A DNA stretch of 64,000 bases from Scolanthus callimorphus (GCA_033964015.1 CM066919.1:29913459-29977458); one strand, 5' to 3'. Shown: positions 46,501 through 58,600, counted from the first letter of the stretch. Notes: generated by a model from the letters alone, not told the origin. Program-made: numbers and translations.

Positions 46501-48794
46501 TAGTTTAACATGCTCTTCCTCTTTATGTGGAGTTCGTTTCGATAATGGCAATATTAAGGGATTCGCCCCAGGCACTCTCGGCTTGAAATCCGGCAATGCG
46601 ACAGTGATCTGGGGCTGAAAATACTTTATTTTGCAGCTCGATCTAACGCTTTCGGTCAATAGCGAAAGTACACAAACTATAAACGTAGTTATAAGTATGA
46701 TCTAAAAGCACTTGCGTTACCGATATTGCGTTACTTGCTAGGCGCGCAAAGGATTATGCACCGCGCGCCTTGAAGAGAGCATCAAGAGGGGACTGGGTAC
46801 GAGTCTGGAACGGGGAACATAAACTACGCGTACGCGCATCGAATTCTGTTCATTCATTTATCCTCATATGAACGAAGTAGAAATAAAATGCAATGACCGT
46901 GGACGATATACTGCTGAACGTGTAGCATCTGTTTGCTCTAGTAGGCGGCCAACTAACCGCTCTGCTTTAGCTGCACCGTGCTGACGAGACCCAATAAGAT
47001 CGAAACAGCTGTCCACGGTTAATTGCTTATTGACTTTCAGCAATACATCATGAGCTTTTGCTTTCAGTTTGGACTCTATCATGCCACTGTCCTGTTAAGA
47101 TTTTTCGCATAGCCTTTCCTCGTGTGTTATCTTATACGAATCTCGACATGACTTGTATAGTCCTGCCACACCCTCGTCCCTGATTCACTCGACCTGATGT
47201 CTTTGTTATTTTCATTGTTCAGGTACCCCCGAGATTGGAGGGCTCACATCTATACAGGCTCTTGAGATCATTCGTGGTTGTCGGGGTCTGAACGTGGTGG
47301 GTGGGGATGTAGTCGAGGTGAGTTGATGAACATCTTATATTGCATGCTAATAATTCTGTGAAGATGACAAATGAGCGGCTGCAGCGCTGTGTACATGTAG
47401 TGTGTTCTGTATCCCTAAATCAGGTGAGCATTCCCGCTGGTTGGTTCTGATTGGCTAAGCGTATTACTTTGCGTTTGCTTTTCTACACTAATCTAAAAAA
47501 AAAAAATAATCTGAAATCCGCTCTACAACAAGAACTTATGCACGCTAGTTCCAAAATCAAAAGGTATTGCGCGCTATTACGGCTCTCCGGTTCGTAGCCT
47601 CGCGGGGGAGGCTCTGGTGACAGCCATTGACGCATACGCGAGATTTGATACAAAGCCGTTGTGAGAAACACTTTTCTGCGCATGCCAATCAGTGAAGGCC
47701 CCAAATGGATGTCCCCAGAGCCTCCCCTGCATGTTTACCTTTCAATAACAGCTAAGCAGTTGAGCACTCAGTCTTCGAAACTAGAAATCAAATTCAACCG
47801 GTTTTCTTATCATCTTTAAAAAGGGTGCGAGTAGTAAAAATATGAGCAATTTACAATCATGAGCTAAAAAAGGAATAGTGCGCATGCGCTTGCGTAGCCC
47901 AAACAAGATGCAAAATTTAATCGCCTTTATGTATGATTGTTTCAAAAAGACATCAGTACTGACCCACAAAGATCGCAGAGTGAATAAGTCGCCCTTAGTT
48001 GTTGAAGTTTTTCGCGAAACCATGAACTTATAAAAAAACAGGAGTGTCCCACATGGAAATACTAATCACCAATCAGACCTATATATACGTAGAGCAATGT
48101 TACGGATTGTTAGTTGTTCACTACTCATTACAAGGGGCGTCTATTAATGGTCTGGTGGCCGGGCGTTCCCTCACCTAGGTCCCTAGTGGGCCGAGTCCCT
48201 GAGTCGCTACTGAGCAATTAGCATCGTGGATAGCGACTGTCAGGGCCGAAATCTCTGGCGTGGGCGTAAGAACCGTACGGTCGCCATACGACGCTTCAGC
48301 TCTGTCTGGAAGTATGGTCCACGTATTTTTAAGGCCTATTTCACCATTTGTAAAAAAAACCCCGAGTATCTTGGTGTTATTCACTTCTGAAACAGCTTTA
48401 ATCGCAAAATATTGTAAATACCGTAAACGCTTATTAGAGAGGGGGCTTATCAGAAACTTGAGGGTCTAGAGGGGGGCTTATTAGAGAGAGGGGCCTTTTT
48501 TGTGCGTTTACGGTATTTCGCTCTCTGATTGGTTGGTTGTTGAAGGAAATTTTGTTGGTTGTTGAATTTGCTCGTTTCTGATTGGCTAAGTGTATTTACT
48601 TTGCTTTTGCTTTTCTACACTCATCTGAAATCCGCTCTGGTACCACAAAGGCTTCATGACGAGTTTTGACATTTTTCACATTCATATCCCAGGTCTCCCC
48701 GCCATATGACACCACAGGCATCACAGCTGTAACAGCTGCCAATTTATTGTTCGAGATGCTGTGTGTGTTGCCTGGAGTGACATACAGTCGATAG
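43574..48794 (+). CDS. AGMAT: Agmatinase, probably mitochondrial (arginase/ureohydrolase family), 6 exons
   Basis: Exons: 43574-43830, 44093-44322, 44974-45173, 46031-46175, 47223-47317, 48693-48794. The enzyme hydrolyses agmatine to putrescine and urea with two Mn2+ ions. Metal-binding motifs are all present: GGDHT (exon 2), HVDAHAD (exon 3), [19 protein letters not shown] (exons 4-5). [10 protein letters not shown] near the N-terminus and the C-terminal VSPPYD plus AANLLFEML fit agmatinase better than arginase. The first ~35 residues are rich in Ser, Arg and Phe without acids, as in a mitochondrial presequence. The exon 1 to 2 junction is unresolved: exon 1 ends in phase 2, exon 2 begins in phase 0, and the expected FGPRQ bridge is missing. 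Exons 2 and 3 each have a one-base frame break. Total length is near the ~350 residues usual for animal agmatinases. Confidence 0.9.
44128..44129 (+). other. Frame break in agmatinase exon 2 (C run, one base short)
   Basis: [12 protein letters not shown] is followed in the next frame by [18 protein letters not shown]. Reading on in the first frame gives a stop soon after. One more C at 44128-44129 gives [11 protein letters not shown] and the right phase at the exon end. Confidence 0.82.
44334..44600. mobile_element. Decayed relative of the G-run MITE family
   Basis: TGCTCGTTGGGAACTTTTG and ACCCCTAAAAGGTACC resemble the inside of the 1650-2030 element, but the G-runs are gone. It begins just after the agmatinase exon 2 donor. 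Confidence 0.5.
44611..44860 (+). mobile_element. tRNA-derived SINE, agmatinase intron 2
   Basis: GTGGCGCAGGGTGTAGAGCG (box A) and GGGTTCGATTTCC (box B, 44655-44667) are spaced as in a pol III promoter. The arms do not pair into a tRNA cloverleaf. A unique-looking tail runs to about 44860. Confidence 0.6.
45067..45069 (+). other. Frame break in agmatinase exon 3 (TTT, one base short)
   Basis: VFHGSPF is followed one frame away by [20 protein letters not shown]. The incoming frame ends at TAG. An extra T gives SPFYRAVEEG, the same length as the vertebrate segment, and phase 0 at the donor. Confidence 0.82.
45510..45990. repeat. ~130 bp minisatellite with CRE-like sites, agmatinase intron 3
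   Basis: Four units, starting near 45527, 45664, 45791 and 45921, share CATCAAAACTAGAAAA, CTAGGTGACCAAACTTGG, GACAAGGGGGGTC and TCACATGACATGACGTCATCGATGACGTCATC. TGACGTCA-like palindromes occur in each. It ends ~40 bases before exon 4. Confidence 0.88.
47578..47740. mobile_element. ~220 bp MITE family, shorter copy in agmatinase intron 5
   Basis: GGGGGAGGCTCTGGTGACAG, TACGCGAGATTTGATACA, GCGCATGCCAATCAGTGAAG and CCCCAGAGCCTCCCCTGC match the family core; the outer ends are lost. Confidence 0.65.
47775..48104 (+). repeat. Diverged upstream part of the duplicated ncRNA unit (pair at 63003-63344)
   Basis: From TCGAAACTAGAAATCAAATTC to the TATA-like box the sequence matches 63003-63344 with several substitutions and small indels, including an A-run length change and a CTGTGT insertion. 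Its lower conservation than the core is compatible with a promoter region or with relaxed repeat flank. Confidence 0.75.
48105..48330 (+). ncRNA. Candidate structured non-coding RNA, copy 1 (family unknown)
   Basis: A ~220 base unit nearly identical to one at 63345-63568. A TATA-like box (TATATATA, 48080-48087) lies ~25 bases before, and a T5 run ends it at 48326-48330. Homology between copies stops at this T-run. Inside, CCCTGAGTCGCTA can pair with TAGCGACTGTCAGGG (13 bp with a 2-base bulge). It lies in the last intron of the agmatinase gene, same strand. It does not match U1-U6, 7SK, SRP, RNase P/MRP, Y, vault or 5S RNA as I know them. It could instead be a SINE. Confidence 0.4.
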
Positions 48795-49106
48795 GAATCT
48801 TCCAGTGCGTAAGTACACACTATAGATAAGTACAACGTTCTGCCATAGCCACGACAACCGCGTCTCAGCCATTGAGGAATTGTATGAATCTAGAAAATAT
48901 TTCCACAAGGAAAAATAGGAGAGGAGGTAGGATATGTTGTAGCTCGAACAACCGGTAATCATCGCGCGCGAATTATAGAAGAAACGGCTCTGGTTACAGA
49001 TCAGGTTATCAAATAGATCTCGTTTTACCGTGCGTCTGTACTGTGATAGATGCACAGATGGCGCAATAACGTGTCACGTCGAGTGGCGCGAGCTTTGTTC
49101 TCGTGG

Positions 49107-49197
49107 TGCGCTATGCGTCTCCTGTGCGTCTATTACAGTGCAGTCACACACTGCGCTATGCGTCTCCTGTGCGTCTATTACAGTGCAGTCACACAGT
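49107..49197. repeat. Direct duplication of ~45 bp
   Basis: GCTATGCGTCTCCTGTGCGT with CTATTACAGTGCAGTCACACA occurs twice in tandem. Confidence 0.9.
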
Positions 49198-49262
49198 ACA
49201 TTTACTACAACAGAAAACAATGTTTCTTAGCGATGAAAATCCTAAACAGCGCGCGCATTTAA

Positions 49263-51086
49263 GGTGACTCGCTCGAAATGGTTTGTGCGCTCATCTGTGT
49301 CCAGAGCTGAACTACCAGGTTATACATATCGGGCTATAACTTTTGCGTTTTTTTGCGGATTCCAGTAATTCTTTTTGTAAATCAAGCACAAATGACCCTA
49401 GATTAGCTGCGAATTCTCCGATCTTTGCAATCATTTTCATCTAAGTCACAATTCTTAAATACAAAGACGACCCCATAGTTTTTAATGCCCTCTCATAAAA
49501 AAATCTTGCAGATATTTCGGCTTAAATATTGGCGATGCTCATTAGAAGACTTGAACTTTCATCTGGCCAAGTTTCAGAAAATTCGTAGGTCAGAAATGTA
49601 TTAGCGAGGTCGATGTCGTAGACGCACCACAAATTAAGCCTTTCAATAAGGCATGAATGTAAAAATTCCTATGCACTGATAAAGGTATTTAAATCTATCA
49701 ATTTTTGGGACAAGTTACCTAGATGCATGTCAAACTATATGTTAAGAGCAATTGCTTTAAATCCAAACCACTTAACTTTAGAAGCACCGTTTCTTTGGGG
49801 CATAAAACCAGAAAAACACAGAAATTTATGACATCCCGCACTTGGTAAATTTAACCTTAAAATTGGATGTTTTGTATCAAAAGAGATATCACGGAATTAA
49901 ACTGAATGTTTTTGAAAGCTATTATGCAGGTTTAAGTTAAAGTTGAATGTTTCATTGCCGCGAATTCTAATTTTCTTCTGCGAGCTAACTGCGCTCTCTC
50001 CATGGCCGCAGGTTTCAAACCTGTTGTTGTGAAATGCTAATGATCAGGGCACTCAAGGGGGTAATGTTACCTTGAAAAATGACAATAAGAGGAGTAATGC
50101 TTCGTTTGATCTATTGTAATAACAACACTACCATGTCTCAGAGGAATACGTTATCTGCCAACAGTATGTTCCCTAGGGTGAGTCACAATTTAATTGCTTT
50201 GCTCGCTTCTAATTTGCGACCTCAATGTTAATAACATCATTGTTGTAATAATAAAATCACTTCAATACCAACACGAATATGATGGTCATTACCCCCCTTT
50301 CAATTGAGTTCTCTGGTCATTAGCATTTCACAACAACAGGTATGAAACCTGCGGCCAAGGAGAGCGCGCAGTTAGCTCGCAGAAGAAAATTAGAATTCGC
50401 GGCAATGAAACATTCAATTAAATTAAACCTGCATAATAGCTTTCAAAAACATTCAGTTTAATTCCGTGATATCTCTTTTGATACAAAACATCGAATTTTA
50501 AGGTTAAATTTACCAAGTGCGGGATGCCATAATTTCTGTGTTTTTCTGGTTTTATGCCCCAAAGAAACGGTGCTTCTGGGATTTAAAGCAATTGCTCTTA
50601 ACATATAGTTTGACATGCATCTAGGTAACTTGTCCCAAAAATTGATAGGTTGAAATAATTTTATTAGTGCGCAGGAAAATTTTACATTCATGCCTTAGTG
50701 AAAGGCTTAATTTGTGGTGCGTCTTCGACATCGACCTCGCTAATACATTTCTGGCCTACGAATTTTCTGAAACTTGGCCAGATGAAAGTTCAAGTCTTCT
50801 AATGAGCATCGCCAAGATTTAAGCCGAAAATATCTGCAAGATTCTTTTATGAGAGGGCATTAAAAACTATGGGGTCTTCTTTGTATTTAAGAATTGTGAC
50901 TTAGATGAAAATGATTGCAAAGATCGGAGAATTCGCAGCAAATCTAGGGTCATTTGTGCTTGATTTACAAAAAGAATTACTGGAATCGGCAAAAAAAAAA
51001 CGCAAAAGTTATAACCCGATATGTATAAACCTGGTAATCCAGCTCTGGACACAGATGAGCGCCCAAACCATTTCGAGCGAGTCACC
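49263..51086. mobile_element. 1.8 kb fold-back element with ~810 bp inverted arms and TTAA flanks
   Basis: TTAA lies at 49259-49262 and 51087-51090. Arms begin GGTGACTCGCTCGAAATGG and extend to about 50075 and 50275, leaving ~200 bases between. No transposase ORF. Unrelated in sequence to 40948-43241 but built alike. Confidence 0.87.
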
Positions 51087-51137
51087 TTAAACATCGGTTT
51101 TGGTAGCGCGCGCGCGCTAAGACGTGCGTGTTTAGTG

Positions 51138-51357
51138 TAAAGCCTGGTGCACACTTGCGACATAACGACAAAAAAAATATATCACGCGAACAAATTTGGT
51201 GGTTTCAAAAAGTTGAAGTCCACAAAAATCACATAGGATTGCTTTGATGAAGTAGTCTAATGGTGATCCATGGAAAATATTGATTATTTCCAATGTTTTT
51301 CCATGCTTTTTTCGTTGCAACATAACGTCCTTATGTCGCTAGTGTGCACCGGGCTTA
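51138..51357. mobile_element. ~220 bp MITE, intergenic
   Basis: TAAAGCCTGGTGCACACTTG with CGACATAA at the left; TTATGTCGCTAGTGTGCACC and GGGCTTA at the right. Confidence 0.8.
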
Positions 51358-52645
51358 ATCAAAAATCACACAATGCCTGTCAATCAATCATTCCAGTGAA
51401 ACAGCATTAAACTACTTCACAGAAATGAGAGCGCGTACCTTAGAATTCAGCGCGCGCTACTCATCTGGACCCGGGGTCCGGATCATAGGATTCCGGACCG
51501 CTCGCAAGCCAATCAGTGCGCGCGATTTGGTGGATTCCAAACCGCTACAAAGTAAAATCTACAAATTTATTTGGTTGCGCGTGTCAGGGTAGAACGAATT
51601 GTTTTTGTTTTTATTCATTGATTATATAGAGAATATACTGATATAATGACCGGCCAATCCATTTGCGAGTGTTTCAGCAAATGATATGTACAATTGCAAG
51701 GAGGAAGTATTCAGCGTACTTTCGACTTAAAAATGGTCATTGTAGAAAATGTAAAATTCTTTTTCAGCTGGTAATAATAAAATGTTTTCACAAATATTGG
51801 AGCCGGGTCTATTTACAATCTGTTCATATAGAAAATACAATTTCAGTTGGAGTAGCGACTACGCCTCGCGACTCGGTAATTCCTGTTTGTTAAGAAAGCA
51901 CAAAACCTATAACTTAATCAATCACAATTCCTAAGAATTCACAATTGTATTAAACACTCATTATACATTTATCAATAAGTTATATAAATCACATGCTTTT
52001 ACAATGCACCAAAATGTGCCCGTGAAGGGGCCCTGAGACGTTTTCTTGGTAAAGGATTTTGTAGGTGTTACGGAAATAGTCAGACACAGAATGTTGTTCA
52101 GGTTTAAGCCCTGGGTACCACGAAATGAAGCGATTATATATAGATGATGGCATTTTTGGTAAAACTCAGGATTTTGGTAAAAACTTGCAGGCTTTAGAAG
52201 GATTTTCTTTGTCACGGTCGCCATGTTGCATCCCATGATCTGGTTCTTCCACCGCCTGCAAGTTGTTTAAATTGCCTAGGTAGTTTATATACGGTACATC
52301 TTACTGTACTTCTGTAAATCCCCATTCTATAAGACATTGAATTGAAAGAGATACGTACAGAGAACACTAAGATGTACCATCTATACAGTACCAACCCTAA
52401 AATGTGACGGTTCTACGGCAGGCTTAGCCTTGTCCCCAGTCTTGTGTCAGCTCTCCGTGTCACGCAAGCTCTCCGTGTCACGCAAGCTCACTGTGTTTTG
52501 AGCGGCAAATCATCCATGACGTCACTAACCGACAAGCCGCGCAGCCAAAAGGAGCCTGGGAACAAGTCTACGGCAGGCTCACCATGTCAGTGTTACATTC
52601 TTGATCCACGCTTCTATAATTGCTACCTTTTTCATACAAAATTCC

Positions 52646-55600
52646 CTATATAGTGACATTCTTACAGACTAGTGTCAAGTTCCCTGAGGAAGTGGGTCCT
52701 AGACCTCCATCGCCGGCCCAGGAAGGGTAGGTGCCAAGGTCAAACATGGTCATCCCATAGGTATGAACACACAATAATAGCACGGCCACGCCCATGATAT
52801 TCATGCCTATACCAGCCTTGGCCTGGAACAGAGAGGAATGAGATTCAAGCCGTTAAACAGCGTTCGCTGAACATCAGTACAAGGGGTAAATATCTGGGGT
52901 GGCAAAATCAAGCATGCAAGCATCGAAACTGTACTCCTGGAATGCCTGGAATTGGCATACGCTCTGTAGACTGTCCAATACTCGATCCCAGTTTGGAATA
53001 TCAATCAAAACATGCCATAACAGATGCAGCAAGCTGCTTTATAGATTTGAGGAGGAGACAAGAGAGGGTCTGAGTTCTTACCATATCCGGGACACGCAGT
53101 ATCCCGCCCGCGAACACGATGGCGTTAGGGGGCGTTGCCACGGGCAACATGAAGGCGAAAGAGCAGGACACAGTAGCAGGAATCATGAGGTACCATGGGT
53201 TGACATGGATATTCTCACCCTGGAGACAATTAAAACATCTGAAAGGTTAGTTTGCTAATTTATAAATGTATTTATACATATTTATGAGTCACTTATTTTC
53301 AAATAGATGATCACGCGACTTGAGGGTAAGTGCGAGCATGATATTGCAACCGCCCTGAAGAAGAGCCGAAGTAAAAGCTCGAAACGTTTGCGAAATACGT
53401 CTGTTTATTCCCTACAAAATGTGTGCGTTGCACTCTGACGAGAGTGTAGATACGATTTTGTGTAAGGTTTAATATGGTTATAATCTGACTGTGAAGTCAC
53501 TGAGCAGCAATTTTATTAACTTTTATTGGATAAAGTGCAGCCAATCCACGCAGTCCGATGGCTAACACATGACTCACCAGTGACGCGAGTATGGGTAAGA
53601 AGATGGTAGCGGTAGCCGTGTTGGACGTGACCTCCGTGAAGGTTGTAATGAGAATACACACAATAGCTACAATTGCATAACTAGGAATTGTCTTCAGTCC
53701 GACCAGCTGTAGGCCGAGCCACATCGATAGGCCGGATTCCTGTGGATAAATTAGCGAGAGAAGTTACTTTATTAAGAAAACGTAGCGGAGCCTACTTGTT
53801 CCTTACAAATTAAATGTTGCTCTGCAACCTGTTTCCATGGCATCAAAAATACTATCAAAGAATTGATGCAGCAGGACGTCTCTTGCTGAAGCGAAATGGC
53901 ATTCGATGAAACAAAGATACTTCTGCCACAGCAATACAGGTACACGGATGTTCTAAGCCAACTTTCAACTGCACTTCTAGGGGTTCTAGTCAACTGTCAG
54001 CTGCACACCTAAGAGCTCTACTCAATTAAACTGCATTCCTGCACTCCACTGGCGTCAACAACATTCCTATGTCAGCGCGTCGTCAACATGTACCAGCGCG
54101 TCGTGAACATGTAGCAGCGTCGTGCTAAGATTAGTTACTCCACCACTTGCCCGCGCAAGTATATAACCTCTTTTCCCTGAATGTTCTTGAAGTACAGTAG
54201 CGATCGTTGCGCGTTTAGATTACCTTGCAGGCTGTCGCCAAAGCAAACCCACTGCCCAGCAGTATGATAATATTCCATGGTAGTTTTTTGTGCGACAATC
54301 TTCCACGTTAGAAGGGCCTCTGGAGGCTTTGTAACTAGCAAGATAAAAACAATATAATGATGTTGGACGCTTTTTAATAATAAATCTCTAGCTGGGCTAG
54401 AACTCTGGTCTACGAGCTCCCTGCAAGGGAGACTAAAAAGCGCGCACTTTTCTAATGATCGGCGCCATGATCGCACCGGTTCTTCAAGATTTTTGAAGTG
54501 TCCAAGAAGATACATCTTTGAGTCTGATTCGTCATACCTTTGCCTTCGGGATTCCAGCAGAATATTTCCGGTTTCTTGGACGGGAAGATGAAGAGTGAAA
54601 ACGCGATAATCATAGCCACGGTTCCGTCGCGAACAAAACTGCGAAAAGAAGAAACATTTTAGCTTGATAACTATAAGCACATCGATTATACGTTTTCCGG
54701 TACAATTTTAAACCGAGTGGGTGAGAAAGTGACCTACACTAACTGGCACGTGAATTCTTGCAAGGGAAAGCTTGACAAGGGCCTTAGGAACTGCTATTAT
54801 TGTGTGGTGCTTTTATTTGGCTTTGGACCCTTTGAATTTTTGCGTTACTGAACTGTTACCCGTTATTTGGTAGGCGCGCAAAGGATGATGGGAAGGGTGA
54901 ACACTTCGCGCCTCGCTACTCGCCCCACAATCCATTGCGCGCCACTACAGCGACTGGGTGCGAGTCTGTGTAATGAGGATTATACTTGTAGTAGCCCATC
55001 GTGATGCCATGAGCAGATATGAACTTGAAAAGGTCTTGTAAAACTTACTCTTTCTCGAAGATTATGGACCACCCAGGCATGAATTTGGGGTCTCGGAACA
55101 GCCACAGCAAGGCCAGCATGACAAAATGACCAAGGACAGCTTTCTCGGCGAAACTAAAGAGAGAATTTATTATTACAATATATACGATTAGCTTGTACAA
55201 ACAAAATAGTACAGAAAGTTTAGTCTTCCCGCGTTTCCATTTCTTCTTCACCACGAATACCAATTTCTAGGACGAAACCTAAAAAAGTTTCTTGTAATTC
55301 ATTACCTCATTACAAACCCCGTTGCAGCCCCTAGCGTTTCTCAGAACTCACGACTACTCCATATCAAAGCCTACTTCACTAGACATTAACAGTGAATCTA
55401 TGATTTCAAATACCGTTGCAACCTCTAGCGTTTCTCAGAAGCCACGCGCATCTCCGTATCAAAGCCTACTCCGCTTTCCAGGTATCCTATAGGCCTGCAG
55501 TACAAGTACTGTGCTGCATTCTAAGCTTGGCCTGTAGAATTGCAAATTCCTATATTGACCCGAGGCTGTGGCTGCAATTTGTTAAAATCATGCGTACGCC

Positions 55601-58600
55601 CCTGTCTATGATTTGAAATATTATCTATACGTTCTACGTTGCTCTTACCTCATTGGCCCGAGGCTGTGGCTGTAATTTGTTAAAATCATGCGTACGCCCC
55701 TGTATATGATTTGAAATATTATCTATACGTTCTACGTTGCTCTTACCTCATTGGCCCGAGGCTGTGGCTGTAATTTGTTAAAATCATGCGTACGCCCCTG
55801 TCTATGATTTGAAATATTATCTATACGTTCTACGTTGCTCTTGCCTCATTGGCCCGAGGCTGTGGCTGTAATTTGTTAGAATCCTACGTACGCCCCTGTC
55901 TATGATTTGAAATATTATCTATACGTTCTACGTTGCTCTTACCTCATTGGTCCGAGGCTTTGGCTGTAATTGTTAGAATCCTACGTACGCCCCTGTCTAT
56001 GATTTGAAATATATCTATACGTTCTACGTTGCTCTTACCTCATTGGTCCGAGTGCTTTGTACTGTTTGACCAATACTGTTTTGACTGCTTTGGCTTGGCC
56101 GGTTTGATTTTCACGATGGGTCTTCCTACAGCATCCACACCTTAGAAAATACAACCACTTTAGTCACAAAGACGGACATTCGAATTCACAAGGCTGCCAT
56201 CAAAATAGCTGGGATCGGATTGAGTACAGAATGTTTTGTTGCGCCAGTCAAAACATCTAAGCCAACCAGGCTCCCGTCCTGTTTCGTCTAGTGCACACGA
56301 CTGGCTTCTGTCGTGGCCTTTGTGTCTAGTTATTGTCGCGTTAAAATCCGCATTGTGAAATTTAGCGATATTGGCTGCAAATTCTCGAGATGAGAACAAT
56401 TAATGGGATACCTTAATCCAAGAAAGAGAAGCTGCAACCAGATCCAGGCCACGGCTAAGAGGACCACCATCTCGGGAAAGGCGAAGAAGAACCAACCGGC
56501 AAATCCGATACCGGGGCTATCAGGATAGAGCCTGAGAAAATGAGCAAGTTATACACAGGCATTAGATGAGCGAAACAAACCATTTGATCAGAACCGCCGA
56601 TAGCAGTGTGTCTTACGGGAATTCGCTAGAGAGTGTCAACTGGATGTTGTGTTGCTAGCGGTTTCACATCTAAGGTCTGATAACCTCTCACAAATATCGT
56701 ATTCGGTTCTTATCTCTCTCTAAAGCCCTGGCTAAACTAGGACACATGTAGCGCGCAACATTGTAGCCAGACACATGTTTCCTTAGTGTTTAATTTAGTC
56801 ACGCAAAAACGTTGTTGCGCGAGACAAATTTTGTAGCCGGGACACAAAAAATTGTTTCTTCGCCAGAAAATGTAGCGATGTTTCCTAGATTAGCCACACT
56901 GGAAAACATGCAGGACACAAATGTTGCGCTCTACATGTGACCTAGTTTAGCCGTAGAGCTTAAGCACCCTCTCTCAAAGATAGTCGGTGGCCAGCAAAAG
57001 GTTCATACCAGAAATTTGAGGAAATATTAGTGGGCCTTAAGAAGACCAGCTACGTAGACCAAATATCCGACCATACGGTGTACACTTTTATATTACTTGG
57101 CTACATGTTCATTTGCTTAGGAGGTGTGACTTACTTGGAGACTTGTCCGCTAAGCACAAGGTTAGGCGCGGTCCCCGTCAGTGTGGCAGTCCCTCCTATA
57201 TTTGCTGCATACGCTATACTCAGTAATAACATTTTACTCATTCGCAAGAACCGCCGGTCAATTTCGCGCTGAAAAAATAAAAACCAGTAAAGGAATCAGC
57301 TTTTTTTTAACTCAACAAGAGACTAGAGACTAGCAGCACAATAATAAATAGGCGCACAACGGGCCATGCAACTATCGCATAACGACCCCTGCCTTTATAA
57401 ATGCCCCGAAGAAGCTGAGTTCTTTGCACCGGAAACACGCAGTGAAAAAGTGCTGAATTTTTCTCCTACCTCAGTTTCTTCATCCAAGAGTTCTGCACTC
57501 GGAGATCTGAAAAATTAAAAGGAACTATAACCTTTAGTCAAATTCCAGAGCGACTATCTTCAAGTGAGGTTACGAGGTAATTGCGATCAGTGGCTAGTTA
57601 GTATAGGTTTATTTTTCGACAGTTCATCTTAAATCCCACTAACAATGTGCTTTCACTTTTAATTGCTGTTGTAATGTGCGTTCTGTGAGCAAATGGCGAA
57701 GGGAAGGTATTGAGTGATGACCATAATTGGGCGCGAAGGAACTTGCGAAAGCCTTCTCCGCACCTTTTTATAGCCGTTTTGGGCGTTTCGTTGTCCTCCT
57801 TCACTGTCACGATCTCCTCCGCCTTTTCCGTCTCGTTCTTAATGTCAAGTTCAAGCGTGACTCCAATGTCCTGGTTTGCGTTCGCTTCGTCAGATTTCGT
57901 CTTCTCTGTATCAGTAAAACCATCATTCATGTTGGCGATACCGTTAGCTTCTTCGAGCTGCTGTTTAATCTGAAAGAAGACATGTTTTTTGGTGATTAGT
58001 AAAGCGACCCTCAGCTTGTCTGTCTATCTGTCCGTTCGTCTTAGTTTCTGTCTCTTATGCTATGTATCAAGCTTTTCCGTGGGATTTTATGGTCAGAGAA
58101 AAACACACACACGAGACCGGTACAAAACCGGACCGGTACAATTCTGGTACTACCCCGTGTTCATGCGATACTGATACAAGATTCTAGTACGTTTTGCAAC
58201 AGTGTTCACACAGGACCGTGCCGGACCTAGCCGTGCCAAAACGTCCCGTGTGAACGCGCGACGGTACCGTACCAGAATTGTACCGGTCCCCGAAAGTACG
58301 AGAGATGTTCGATGATTTGGCCGCGCGAAACGCTCTCCACGCATATCTGTCTCTCCAACAGTACCAAGGTAAGTACCAACACCATTTCTCTCGTGGGAAA
58401 ATCTCACCCCTTTCCTGCCTTGCAAGATTTATCTTTCTTGCAAACCTTCCTGGCTCCGTTAGCTTTTCACTTATTCCAGGTAGCGTGTGGGTTCTCAAGT
58501 TCTTTTAAAAAAAATATGAAAAAATACATGGTGTGTTGGGTGAGGCACAAAAAAGTGTCGTTGATGTTGTTGTTGCTGTTGTTGTTTTTGTTTGTTGTTG

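Larger units (their letters stand above)
48795..52645. other. Intergenic: convergent agmatinase and SLC13-like 3' ends
   Basis: Contains the 49107-49197 duplication, the 1.8 kb fold-back element and the 51138-51357 MITE. 51360-52640 shows nothing recognisable beyond a small CTCCGTGTCACGCAAG repeat near 52450. Confidence 0.6.

Noticed and set aside
53340..53400. Hammerhead-like sequence (CTGAAGAAGAG...CTCGAAACG) near 53350, with a relative near 61015
   Set aside because: The catalytic CTGATGA core is not intact and no matching stems were found. It is probably a common dispersed repeat.
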